From the NCBI GenBank assembly GCA_044376615.1, contig JBILKO010000065.1, forward strand, positions 1-14,120: a stretch of DNA of 14,120 nt, in the 5' to 3' direction. This document shows, piece by piece, positions 1 to 6,182 of the stretch. Position numbers and translations under genes: made by a program. A model generated the notes under the pieces. That model saw only the letters and a list, made by a program, of their open reading frames with translations. It was not told the DNA's origin and searched no databases. The first letter of the stretch is position 1, and each line of letters begins with the position of its first letter. Source of the DNA: CAISGS01 sp044376615. GTDB taxonomy: Bacteria > Pseudomonadota > Alphaproteobacteria > Caulobacterales > Caulobacteraceae.

Positions 1-702
1 CAGGACCGTATCGAGATCGCCATATTCATTCAGCAATAGGGCGGCGGTCTTGACGCCAATCCCGGGCGCACCGGGGACATTATCGACGGGATCGCCGGTT
101 AAGGCCTGAAGATCGACCACTTGCTCCGGCGTGACGCCAAATTTCTCAAACACCTGCTCGCGGCCGATTTTCAGGTTCTTCATGGTATCGAGCATAGAGA
201 CCCGATCCCCGACCAGCTGCATCAGGTCCTTATCGGACGAGACAATCACCGCCTCGCCGCCTAGATCGCGCGCATGGCTGGCATAGGCGGCAATCAGGTC
301 ATCGGCCTCATAATTGGCCAGCTCAATCGCGGGCACGCCAAAGGCCCGGGTCGCATCGCGCACCAGGGCAAATTGCGGCACCAGGTCTTCGGGCGCGGGC
401 GGGCGATGGGCCTTATAGGCGGGATAGAGATCATTGCGGAGGGTCTTGCCCGACTGGTCAAAAATCACCGCCAAATGCGTCGGCCCATCCGGGGCGCTGC
501 GCATCTCGACCAAGAGCTTCCAGAGCATATTGCAAAAGCCCTGCACCGCCCCAACCGGCATACCGTCCGACTTACGCGTCAGCGGCGGCAAGGCGTGATA
601 GGCGCGAAAAATATAACCCGACCCATCCACAAGATAGAGCCGCACAGGCGGCTGGCCGCTTGCGGCACGGTCGGCGGCGGGGGTGTGTTGCGTATCGCTC
701 AT
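1..702 (-). CDS. polA: DNA polymerase I, N-terminal part (5'-3' exonuclease domain), truncated by window edge
   Basis: The 234 visible codons are the 5'-nuclease domain of DNA polymerase I, which removes RNA primers and displaced flaps during Okazaki-fragment maturation and excision repair. Seen: LVDGSGYIFRAYHALP near residue 22, VIFDQSGKTLRNDLYPAYK with the family's metal-binding Asp, EADDLIAAYA and IVSSDKDLMQLV (acidic metal ligands), and the helix-hairpin-helix stretch TGDPVDNVPGAPGIGVKTAA near residues 205-224. The 3'-5' exonuclease and polymerase domains would lie left of base 1. The start is uncertain: ATG at 702 (MSDTQHT) is chosen, but in-frame ATGs at 714 and 735 would add 4 or 11 residues, and none has a clear Shine-Dalgarno sequence. 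It is transcribed divergently from the methyltransferase gene. Confidence 0.95.
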   Translation of the reverse strand, partial: MSDTQHTPAADRAASGQPPVRLYLVDGSGYIFRAYHALPPLTRKSDGMPVGAVQGFCNMLWKLLVEMRSAPDGPTHLAVIFDQSGKTLRNDLYPAYKAHRPPAPEDLVPQFALVRDATRAFGVPAIELANYEADDLIAAYASHARDLGGEAVIVSSDKDLMQLVGDRVSMLDTMKNLKIGREQVFEKFGVTPEQVVDLQALTGDPVDNVPGAPGIGVKTAALLLNEYGDLDTVL

Positions 703-799
703 GGGCGCGATCATAAGCCCGGATATGCGGCAGGTCATTAGGGGAGTTGGGGGTGCAACCAAACAAGACGCTTGCCAAACGGCCCGAATCCCTTAAAGT

Positions 800-814
800 G
801 TTCTTTAAATGTTC
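800..814 (+). promoter_or_regulatory. LexA-type SOS box (GTTC-N7-GTTC)
   Basis: GTTC at 800-803 and GTTC at 811-814 are separated by exactly seven AT-only bases (TTTAAAT). This is the direct-repeat LexA site known from Alphaproteobacteria. It ends 26 bases before the likely TTG start of the cytosine methyltransferase at 841, in the divergent gap with polA. A third GTTC at 823-826 follows with an 8-base spacer, so it is not a second perfect box. The site itself is seen; LexA binding and SOS control are inferred. Confidence 0.6.
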
Positions 815-840
815 TCATTAAAGTTCACAGGACGGCGACC

Positions 841-1803
841 TTGTCCACGAGCCTAACATCGCTGGAGGTTTGCGCGGGCGCTGGCGGCCAGGCGCGCGGG
901 TTAGAGCGGGCAGGATTTGACCATGTTGGGGTGGTCGAGATTGATAGCGATTGTTGTAAGACCTTGGCCTTGAACCGGCCCGATTGGCACGTTCATCAGC
1001 AAGACCTTAACCTGTTTGATGCGCGGTCTTATCGCGGCATTGACCTTCTGGCCGGCGGGCTTCCCTGTCCGCCGTTTTCGGTGGCGGGAAAACAGCTGGG
1101 TAAGGACGATGAGCGCAATCTGTTTCCAGCCGCCATTCGCCTGGTCGATGAAACCCGTCCCAAGGCCATTATGATTGAGAATGTGCGCGGTTTTTTGGGG
1201 GCTGTGTTCGAAGATTATCGCGGTTTCATCCGCGGTGAACTGAAAAAGCTTGGTTATGAGGCCCAGTGGCGGTTGCTGAACGCGTCAGATTTTGGTGTGC
1301 CACAGCTTCGGCCCCGTGTGGTGATTGTCGCCATTCGGGATGATTTGAAGGACGGATTTAGCTGGCCAGCGCCGCGTCAAGTCAATGCGCCATCCGTTGG
1401 CGAAGCGCTTGGCGATTTGATGGCGGCGCGCGGCTGGCGCGGCGCTAAGGCCTGGGCGGCAAGGGCTGATGATATTGCGCCCACCTTGGTTGGCGGCTCC
1501 AAAAAGCATGGCGGTCCTGATCTGGGGCCGACGCGGGCAAGGCTGGCCTGGGCGTCTCTGGGCGTTGATGGCAAGACCTTGGCCGATGAAGCGCCGGACC
1601 GTGATTTTGTCGGCATGCCAAGGCTGACGGTTCGGATGGCTGCGCGTATTCAGGGGTTTGATGATGCCTGGGTGTTTCACGGTCGCAAGACCGCGGCCTA
1701 TCGCCAAGTCGGCAATGCATTCCCGCCGCCGGTCGCCCAGGCTGTCGCAACCCAACTGACGGCTGCAATCCAGCAACGCACACTTTATCGCGCTTTCGCC
1801 TAG
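841..1803 (+). CDS. DNA (cytosine-5-)-methyltransferase of a type II restriction-modification system
   Basis: This enzyme transfers methyl groups from S-adenosylmethionine to carbon 5 of cytosine in its target site, protecting host DNA from the endonuclease encoded next. The conserved C5-methyltransferase motifs occur in order: I (SLEVCAGAGGQARGL, residues 7-21), IV (GGLPCPPFS, catalytic Cys76), VI (MIENVRGF, 111-118), VIII (QLRPRVVIV, 155-163), a variable target-recognition region, IX (RMAARIQGF) and X (AYRQVGNAFPPPVAQ). At 320 residues it is a normal compact length. The start chosen is TTG at 841, because an AGGA Shine-Dalgarno lies 8 bases upstream and homology begins at once. A TTG at 772 would add 23 unconserved residues and place the LexA-type box inside the gene. 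The endonuclease start follows the stop by 46 bases. Target sequence not determinable here; GCCGGC is a guess from the NaeI-like partner. Confidence 0.93.
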   Translation: MSTSLTSLEVCAGAGGQARGLERAGFDHVGVVEIDSDCCKTLALNRPDWHVHQQDLNLFDARSYRGIDLLAGGLPCPPFSVAGKQLGKDDERNLFPAAIRLVDETRPKAIMIENVRGFLGAVFEDYRGFIRGELKKLGYEAQWRLLNASDFGVPQLRPRVVIVAIRDDLKDGFSWPAPRQVNAPSVGEALGDLMAARGWRGAKAWAARADDIAPTLVGGSKKHGGPDLGPTRARLAWASLGVDGKTLADEAPDRDFVGMPRLTVRMAARIQGFDDAWVFHGRKTAAYRQVGNAFPPPVAQAVATQLTAAIQQRTLYRAFA

Positions 1804-1849
1804 TCCATCTTTTGGATTTCTTAACGGCCCATTTGGTTAATGGGTCGTC

Positions 1850-2728
1850 ATGACCTATCAAGCCTTGCCGGATGATCACCCAGATCATGGTGCTCTTAAG
1901 CCCATTGTTGACGCTGTATTGCGCAAAACAAAGGGCTGGGAGGCCTTATCGAATAAGATTCCAAGCTTGTTTCGAACAGGAATTGACGAAGTTATTGATA
2001 CCCCTCGCTCTAATCGATTTACGATCGAAGAGATTGAGAAGACCGAAAAAACCTATCTCGGCACCAAGATGGAAATCTTGTTGCGAAACTATCTCGGCTT
2101 TCCGAAAGGCCAGATACTGGACCTTTGCATCGAGGGTTTTGAGGTTGATATTAAAAATACAATGGGCGGTGTCTGGACCATTCCGCAGGAATGCTTTGGT
2201 CAAAGGGCCTTACTGCTCCGGTCTAATGAACGTACGGCGCTTTGTGATTTCGGCTTGATACTGGTCAGAGAAGACTACCTAAATCTTGGAAGAAATCGCG
2301 ACGGAAAAACGACGCTTAAAGCCAACTCGCTATCGAACGTCTGGTGGTTTCTGAAAGGTCACCGGTACCCAAAAAACTTTTGGCTCGAATTAAACAATGA
2401 CGACTGGCAGGCCATTCGGTCAGCAGGAACAGCGTCCAAACGGCTTGCGGCTCTCTTCGAGCGTTTCCAAAACCGTCCTATTGGCCGAACGGAGATCTAT
2501 GGTCTTGCACAGCAGCGCGACGCCATGAAACGCCTTCGAAATAACGGCGGTGCTCGCGATGTGCTTAGGCCCAAGGGCATAGTCATATTATCCGGCAATT
2601 ATGATCGCGAGCTGATCAAGCAGTTGGGTCTCCAGACGATTAAGCTGGATGAATTCATCTCATACCGCCCAGCAAAGCCAGAACATTTGAAATTATTGCT
2701 GGATGCGGGGTTATTGGACCGCCCCTAA
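1850..2728 (+). CDS. NaeI-like type II restriction endonuclease
   Basis: Likely the cleaving partner of the upstream methyltransferase. The 292-residue protein shows the PD-(D/E)xK nuclease core of the NaeI family: KTEKTYLGTKMEILL with Glu75, then Asp91-x8-Asp100-x-Lys102 (LDLCIEGFEVDIK), matching in spacing the catalytic Asp86/Asp95/Lys97 that I recall for NaeI. GIDEVIDTPRSNRF (44-57) aligns with NaeI's ligase-like stretch TLDQLYDGQR, where Leu43 is the residue whose change to Lys gives topoisomerase activity; Val48 sits there in this protein. NaeI is a type IIE enzyme needing two sites, with a C-terminal DNA-binding domain; residues about 170-292 should be that domain. Length is slightly below NaeI (about 317). 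Base composition is visibly more AT-rich than the flanking host genes, suggesting acquisition. The family call is from remembered motifs, not a search. Confidence 0.75.
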   Translation: MTYQALPDDHPDHGALKPIVDAVLRKTKGWEALSNKIPSLFRTGIDEVIDTPRSNRFTIEEIEKTEKTYLGTKMEILLRNYLGFPKGQILDLCIEGFEVDIKNTMGGVWTIPQECFGQRALLLRSNERTALCDFGLILVREDYLNLGRNRDGKTTLKANSLSNVWWFLKGHRYPKNFWLELNNDDWQAIRSAGTASKRLAALFERFQNRPIGRTEIYGLAQQRDAMKRLRNNGGARDVLRPKGIVILSGNYDRELIKQLGLQTIKLDEFISYRPAKPEHLKLLLDAGLLDRP

Positions 2729-2862
2729 CCCCTTGAAACCTACCCACCGCCACCCCAGATACCTCTAGCGGGCCGGGCCCCTCTGGCGTTTGTGGCTGAA
2801 AACCAGCCATGCGTGATGTCGGACCGCGTCGGGTGCGCCCGGTGCTTGGGGTCAGGGTCCCT

Positions 2863-2873
2863 CCCCCCCCCCC
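2863..2873 (+). repeat. 11-base poly-C homopolymer in intergenic region
   Basis: Eleven consecutive C residues lie 54 bases before the start codon of the zinc-ribbon gene at 2928, in the 199-base gap after the endonuclease. No credible gene crosses it. A tract of this length is prone to slippage and also to sequencing error. The same gap holds a small hairpin (TGGCTG 2793-2798 with CAGCCA 2804-2809) without a T-tract. Confidence 0.8.
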
Positions 2874-2927
2874 TTGCCTGGTCCATTGGCGCTGGTCGTA
2901 CCCGACCCCTAGTTTTCAGGAGGTCCC

Positions 2928-3239
2928 ATGCCGCTGCTACTCTGCCCCAATTGCAATACATCCATGTCGGCGGTGAATCGCCAAGGCGTCGAATTTGACA
3001 TGTGCCCGACTTGCCGCGGCGTCTGGCTTGATCGCGGCGAGCTGGAAAAGCTGGTCGCTGGGGCCGGTGAGGGCCAGGCCCGCGCGCCCGCGCCGCCGCC
3101 GCCTGCGCCCGAGGCCAGCTATCGCAGTGCGCCGCCGCAGCGCCCCTATCGCGACGACGATGATGACGATGATTATCGCCGCTATGGCAGCCATAAGGGC
3201 CGCAAAAAGCGCTTTGACCTGTTTGACATCTTCGACTGA
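2928..3239 (+). CDS. TFIIB-type zinc-ribbon protein with acidic tail
   Basis: Small cytoplasmic protein of 103 residues with an N-terminal zinc ribbon: Cys6-x2-Cys9 and Cys26-x2-Cys29, followed by RGVWLDRGELEKL. This is the hallmark of the zf-TFIIB family, widespread in bacteria and of unknown function. After the ribbon comes a Pro/Ala-rich linker (about 50-65), a run of seven Asp residues (about 78-84) and a basic C-terminus, KGRKKRFDLFDIFD. ATG at 2928 has a very strong Shine-Dalgarno (AGGAGGT, 2918-2924). It stands alone, between the restriction genes and a convergent zinc-finger gene 36 bases downstream. The acidic then basic tail is low-complexity and probably disordered. Confidence 0.85.
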   Translation: MPLLLCPNCNTSMSAVNRQGVEFDMCPTCRGVWLDRGELEKLVAGAGEGQARAPAPPPPAPEASYRSAPPQRPYRDDDDDDDYRRYGSHKGRKKRFDLFDIFD

Positions 3240-3275
3240 CTGGGCTGGGCGGCGTCCAGCCTTGGGCGCAAACGC

Positions 3276-3581
3276 CTAGTGGTCGCCGCCAACCTCATAG
3301 ACGCCGGGGGCGCCGCTGGCCTTGCCCTTGGTGGCCAGGACAAAGCGCCGGTCGCAATAGGGGCATTCGACAAAGGCCTCATCGCCCATTTCTAAAAACA
3401 CGCGCGGATGCCCCAGCGCGCCGCCAACGCCGTCACAGGCAATGCGGTGGCCATGGACCTGGATGATCTCCGCCTGAGGCCCTGCGGCGGGCTGCGTCGC
3501 TGGGCTTACCGCCTTGGCGGGCACCTTAGCGGGGGCCTTCGCTGAAGCCTTGGCTGGGGTCTTGACCGATTTGGCGCTCAT
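3276..3581 (-). CDS. CHCC-type zinc-finger protein
   Basis: 101-residue protein. The first half is a Lys/Ala/Pro-rich low-complexity stretch of repeated KxPAKA-type units. The second half is a zf-CHCC domain: IACDGVGGALGHPRVFLEM then VECPYCDRRFVL, giving the family's Cys-His-Cys-Cys zinc ligands. The fold is shared with the mitochondrial complex I subunit NDUFS6, and bacterial members are common in Alphaproteobacteria; a specific role is not known. Start ATG at 3581 is chosen because AAAGGA lies about 9 bases upstream and the Lys/Ala tail begins directly; an in-frame extension to 3659 adds 26 residues that look like promoter sequence. It is divergent from the ABC ATPase gene, with both promoters in 3582-3717. 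Confidence 0.85.
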   Translation of the reverse strand: MSAKSVKTPAKASAKAPAKVPAKAVSPATQPAAGPQAEIIQVHGHRIACDGVGGALGHPRVFLEMGDEAFVECPYCDRRFVLATKGKASGAPGVYEVGGDH

Positions 3582-3717
3582 AGTCAGCAATCCTTTGGGC
3601 AAACGGCTTGGCAGGCGGGCCAATGCGGCATACCTAAGACCAGCGCCGCCAGGCGTCAATTCGGCAACACCTCCAATCCGCGCGGATATGCCGGTCCGCC
3701 CAAGATTGATCTGGCCT

Positions 3718-4680
3718 ATGGACCTTCCTGATTATGCGATTGAGGCCAAGGGCCTTGTCAAAACCTATGCCGCTAGCCGGGGCACCCCGCCCAAGACGGC
3801 GCTGGATCATATTGACCTGGCCGTGCCCAGGGGCTCGATCTTTGGCCTATTGGGCCCGAATGGTGCCGGAAAATCGACCTTTATCAATATATTGGCCGGT
3901 CTGACGCAAAAGACCGCCGGGACGGTCAAGATCTGGGGCCGCGATATTGATCAGCGCCCGCGCGATGCCCGCGCCGCCATTGGTGTGGTGCCGCAAGAAC
4001 TGGCCGCCGATGTCTTTTTCACCCCCCGCGAATCGCTCGAGGTCCAGGCCGGCCTCTATGGCGTGCCGCCGCGCGCGCGTCAGACCGATGCCCTGCTGGC
4101 CGCGCTGGGCCTAAGCGACAAGGCCGATGCCTATGTCCGGGCCCTGTCGGGCGGCATGAAGCGGCGCTTGATGGTGGCCAAGGCCATGGTCCATCGCCCG
4201 CCGGTCCTGATCCTGGACGAGCCGACCGCCGGGGTCGATGTCGAGCTGCGCCGCCAGCTCTGGTCCTATGTGAAGGGTCTCAATGCCCAGGGCGTGACCA
4301 TTGTCCTGACCACGCATTATCTGGAAGAGGCGCAAGAGCTTTGCGACACGATCGCCATTGTCAATCGCGGCAAGGTCGTGGCCTGTGAGCCGACGGCCAA
4401 GCTCTTGCAACGCCTCGATACCCGCGCCGTCATCATTACGCCGCGCACGCCGCTAACCTCGGTGCCCGATCTTGGCGCCTTTGAAGGCCGCCTGCGCCCC
4501 GATGGCCGCCTGGTGGTGAGTTTCAAGACCGGTCAGGCCGGGGTTGAGGATGTCCTGGCCACGGTGCGCCAGGCCGGGGTGGCGATTAAGGACCTTTCGA
4601 CCGAGGAGCCGGACCTCGAGGACGTCTTTATGTCCCTGACCTATGCCGACCCCAATGCCGCCGACCCGGTCAAGGACTAG
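3718..4680 (+). CDS. ABC transporter ATP-binding protein (ABC-2 exporter type)
   Basis: 320-residue nucleotide-binding subunit that should power an ABC-2 type export permease at the inner membrane. Seen: Walker A GPNGAGKS (46-53), Q-loop Gln93, signature LSGGM (143-147), Walker B VLILDEP (163-169), D-loop AGVD, and switch His200 in LTTHYLEEAQELCD. The C-terminal 80 residues match the extra region of YadG/CcmA-like drug and polysaccharide exporter ATPases. ATG at 3718 (MDLPDYAIEAKGL) starts just before the first beta-strand; the open frame extends upstream to 3514 but that part is antisense to the CHCC gene and has no domain. No permease follows: the next gene is a tRNA 100 bases on. The membrane partner may have been separated or be encoded elsewhere. 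Confidence 0.92.
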   Translation: MDLPDYAIEAKGLVKTYAASRGTPPKTALDHIDLAVPRGSIFGLLGPNGAGKSTFINILAGLTQKTAGTVKIWGRDIDQRPRDARAAIGVVPQELAADVFFTPRESLEVQAGLYGVPPRARQTDALLAALGLSDKADAYVRALSGGMKRRLMVAKAMVHRPPVLILDEPTAGVDVELRRQLWSYVKGLNAQGVTIVLTTHYLEEAQELCDTIAIVNRGKVVACEPTAKLLQRLDTRAVIITPRTPLTSVPDLGAFEGRLRPDGRLVVSFKTGQAGVEDVLATVRQAGVAIKDLSTEEPDLEDVFMSLTYADPNAADPVKD

Positions 4681-4780
4681 GGGCCACGGCGAACCGCGAA
4701 GGCCGCTCAGATCAGATTGCGCCCCCGCCGCCTTTAGGCTAACACACGCCCACCAAGTCGGCGGCCAACCCCGCCCGGCC

Positions 4781-4857
4781 GCACCCGTAGCTCAGCTGGA
4801 TAGAGCGTTGCCCTCCGAAGGCAAAGGTCACACGTTCGAATCGTGTCGGGTGCGCCA
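4781..4857 (+). tRNA. tRNA-Arg (anticodon CCG)
   Basis: A 77-base cloverleaf. Acceptor GCACCCG (4781-4787) pairs with CGGGTGC (4847-4853), then discriminator G and an encoded CCA (4855-4857). The D-arm contains AGCTCAGCTGGATAGAGC. The anticodon stem TTGCC/GGCAA encloses loop CTCCGAA, giving anticodon CCG, which reads CGG (Arg). The T-arm loop is GTTCGAATC. The bases from 4811 to the end are repeated at 13559-13605, so this gene is the integration target of the adjacent element and was left intact by it. Confidence 0.97.
4811..4857 (+). repeat. attL core: 47-bp direct repeat (3' part of tRNA-Arg)
   Basis: Identical over 47 bases to 13559-13605. It begins in the anticodon stem-loop (CCCTCCGAAGG) and ends at CCA. 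The sequences on either side differ between the two copies, fixing the repeat limits. The anticodon-loop dyad is the likely strand-exchange region. Confidence 0.95.
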
Positions 4858-4859
4858 AT

Positions 4860-4883
4860 TAAAACTCAGTATTTTCAAGCCTT
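4860..4883 (+). repeat. Left copy of end repeat A (candidate integrase arm site)
   Basis: 24 bases starting 3 bases inside attL, with 21 of 24 identical to 13485-13508. The conserved core is TTTCAAGCCTT preceded by AGTA. Presence in direct orientation at both element ends suggests a binding site for the integrase N-terminal arm domain or an excisionase. This is inferred. Confidence 0.55.
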
Positions 4884-4925
4884 TATCGGATTTCGGTGCG
4901 AACGGAAGCGCCGTCAAAATTTGAC

Positions 4926-4951
4926 CGGTAAGCTAGCGGTAAGCAAAAGGC
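4926..4951 (+). repeat. Left copy of end repeat B, containing two GGTAAGC boxes (candidate arm site)
   Basis: 26 bases identical to 13410-13435. Inside, CGGTAAGC occurs twice with an 11-base period, about one helical turn. It is preceded by a perfect palindrome, GTCAAA-A-TTTGAC (4913-4925). Tandem short boxes near both ends of an integrated element are typical of tyrosine-integrase arm sites. Confidence 0.6.
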
Positions 4952-5067
4952 AAAAAACTGTCTCGAAAATTTCCAGACCTAGGCCCTTGGCTGGCCCATC
5001 TGGACAATCGGGCGGGTTTAGGCGGATAGTCGCAAAATCAGTTTCGCCACCTTTGGGGACATTGCCC

Positions 5068-5259
5068 ATGCGTGAATTTATCCGACTTTTGACGCCGCCG
5101 GATTTTGATCTTGAAACCCTGATCTATCAAATCCTCTATTGGGTGATTTTTCTCTCAATGATGACCGTTATTCATTGGGTCTTGACCATCTTTGTCGGGG
5201 AGCCGGTAAGAAAGGCGACCACCGCCGCATTGGCCAAATTTGAGCAGCCCTTGAAGTGA
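5068..5259 (+). CDS. Small single-span membrane protein, unknown
   Basis: 63 residues: MREFIRLLTPPDFDLETLIYQ, then a strongly hydrophobic stretch (about 22-44, ILYWVIFLSMMTVIHWVLTI), then a short amphipathic tail ending KFEQPLK. One inner-membrane helix is expected. ATG at 5068 is preceded by GGGGAC rather than a strong Shine-Dalgarno; the frame is open far upstream into the tRNA but that part is not protein-like. A second small membrane protein follows after 32 bases, so the two are probably one transcript and may act together. First gene inside the left end of the element, a usual cargo position. Family not recognised. Confidence 0.6.
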   Translation: MREFIRLLTPPDFDLETLIYQILYWVIFLSMMTVIHWVLTIFVGEPVRKATTAALAKFEQPLK

Positions 5260-5291
5260 CCCAATCCACCACCGCCTAGAAGGGGTTTGCC

Positions 5292-5507
5292 GTGAAGGAA
5301 ATTCGTTGGCTTGAAGGTGAGCGCATATTTAAGGAAACCCCTTGGCTTCCGGGCTTCTTTATCTTTGTCTTTGCCGCCGTGATCTTTGCAAAATGGACCG
5401 GCCATGTTTGCCTTGAGGCTTGGCGATTCGCCGCCCGCCGTCTGATCCGCCGCGCCCTCATTCAGCCACCCCAGCCAAAACAGATCACATGGCAGGGCGG
5501 GGACTAA
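5292..5507 (+). CDS. Small single-span membrane protein, unknown
   Basis: 71 residues from a GTG start: MKEIRWLEGERIFKETPW, then a hydrophobic helix (about 19-38, LPGFFIFVFAAVIFAKWTG), then an Arg-rich segment (RFAARRLIRRALI) likely to stay cytoplasmic by the positive-inside rule. The start is supported by AGAAGGGG about 7 bases upstream. It follows the other small membrane protein by 32 bases and ends one base from the convergent XRE gene. Function not recognised; candidates are a phage-exclusion or toxin-like membrane protein, but nothing in the sequence proves either. Confidence 0.6.
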   Translation: MKEIRWLEGERIFKETPWLPGFFIFVFAAVIFAKWTGHVCLEAWRFAARRLIRRALIQPPQPKQITWQGGD

Positions 5508-5508
5508 A

Positions 5509-5745
5509 CTAACCGCCCCCTATGACGCGCACCGCGCCGGTCTCTGCATCATCATCAATCAGGCGGACGCCAGCCAAAGCAAAGGCCGCGACAATCTTTT
5601 GCGCATTGCCTGCCCACGGCTTCGCGTCTCCGCGCTCTAGTCGGGTCACAGTACCAGGGGCAATACCTGCTTTTTCCGCAAGATCACGCACCCCCCATTG
5701 CAAGATTGCCCGCCCGGCCCGGCAAGCCTCCGGTGTTAAGGCCAT
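5509..5745 (-). CDS. XRE-family helix-turn-helix repressor
   Basis: 78-residue protein, almost entirely one Cro/CI-type helix-turn-helix: MALTPEACRAGRAILQWG, VRDLAEKAGIAPGTVTRLERG (residues 18-38) and AFALAGVRLI. Small XRE proteins of this TPEACRAGRA type are common in alphaproteobacterial islands and prophages. ATG at 5745 is preferred because GAGGT sits 7 bases upstream; a GTG at 5754 would add three residues. It is divergent from the 99-aa gene at 5855, and the gap holds two perfect palindromes, so it probably controls its own promoter and the rightward genes. Its stop faces the membrane-protein gene tail to tail. Confidence 0.85.
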   Translation of the reverse strand: MALTPEACRAGRAILQWGVRDLAEKAGIAPGTVTRLERGDAKPWAGNAQKIVAAFALAGVRLIDDDAETGAVRVIGGG

Positions 5746-5790
5746 TATGTGCACCTCAGATAAAAAACACTTAAAACACGATACAGCATA

Positions 5791-5833
5791 TCAACACTGT
5801 TGACAATCACACCATAAGTTGACACCCTGTGTC
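5791..5833. promoter_or_regulatory. Divergent operator/promoter region with two palindromes
   Basis: TCAACA-C-TGTTGA (5791-5803) is a perfect 6-1-6 palindrome, and GACAC-CCT-GTGTC (5821-5833) a perfect 5-3-5 palindrome. TTGACA hexamers at 5800-5805 and 5819-5824 overlap them and could be -35 elements for rightward transcription of the 99-aa gene. The position between the XRE gene and the divergent operon suggests repressor operators. Palindromes are seen; function is inferred. Confidence 0.55.
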
Positions 5834-5854
5834 TACTAAAGGAGGGCTAGCGCC

Positions 5855-6154
5855 ATGATCGTCAATAATCAAACCCGCCGCGATATTATGAAACTGGCCT
5901 GGGGGCTTTATCGCTCTGACCAAGGGCCGGGCCGTGGCAATCGCAGCTTTGCCGACGCTCTGACCGGGGCATGGCGCTTTCATAAACGCAATGCCGCATC
6001 CAAGCCGCCACGTTGGGCACGGGGCAACAAGCCGCGCTTTGTGCACTTCACCAGCTCCGCCTATTCGCCAGCCGACCGTGCCTTGCAAGGCCAGCCATGG
6101 GCAAGGCCCGCATCTTGGCAAAAGGGCGGGGAAATAGCCCGCCTAGGCCGCTAA
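5855..6154 (+). CDS. Hypothetical basic protein, 99 aa
   Basis: Soluble, basic protein rich in Trp, Arg, Ala and Pro: MIVNNQTRRDIMKLAWGLYR, FADALTGAWRFHKR, and a C-terminal half with PPRWARGNKPRFVHFTSSAY. No domain recognised. The first 50 residues may form a helical domain with a conserved-looking pattern of a 'helicase-free' accessory protein (WGLYR...FADAL...AWRFHK). Strong Shine-Dalgarno AAAGGAGG at 5838-5845 supports the ATG at 5855. It is the first gene rightward from the XRE operator, with the 168-aa gene 28 bases downstream. A GC-rich inverted repeat (GGCGGG/CCCGCC, 6125-6142) sits inside its 3' end. Confidence 0.6.
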   Translation: MIVNNQTRRDIMKLAWGLYRSDQGPGRGNRSFADALTGAWRFHKRNAASKPPRWARGNKPRFVHFTSSAYSPADRALQGQPWARPASWQKGGEIARLGR

Positions 6155-6182
6155 CCGTCACAGACAGAAAGGACGCCAGACC

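Noticed and set aside
274..741. Plus-strand open frame antisense to polA
   Set aside because: Its sequence is the complement of well-conserved polA codons and gives no known motif.
772..840. N-terminal extension of the methyltransferase from a TTG at 772
   Set aside because: The added 23 residues show no family similarity, contain the LexA-type box, and a better Shine-Dalgarno precedes TTG at 841.
2828..2839. Twelve-base match (GTCGGGTGCGCC) to the 3' end of tRNA-Arg, as a third attachment site
   Set aside because: Too short, stops before CCA, and has no neighbouring integrase or arm repeats; likely chance in GC-rich DNA.
3514..3717. 68-residue N-terminal extension of the ABC ATPase
   Set aside because: It runs antisense through the CHCC zinc-finger gene and the divergent promoter gap, and the domain begins right after the ATG at 3718.
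5010..5023. Terminator at the first GGGCGGGTTTAGGC copy
   Set aside because: The complementary CCCGCCC arm present at 6713-6719 is absent here, so no hairpin forms.
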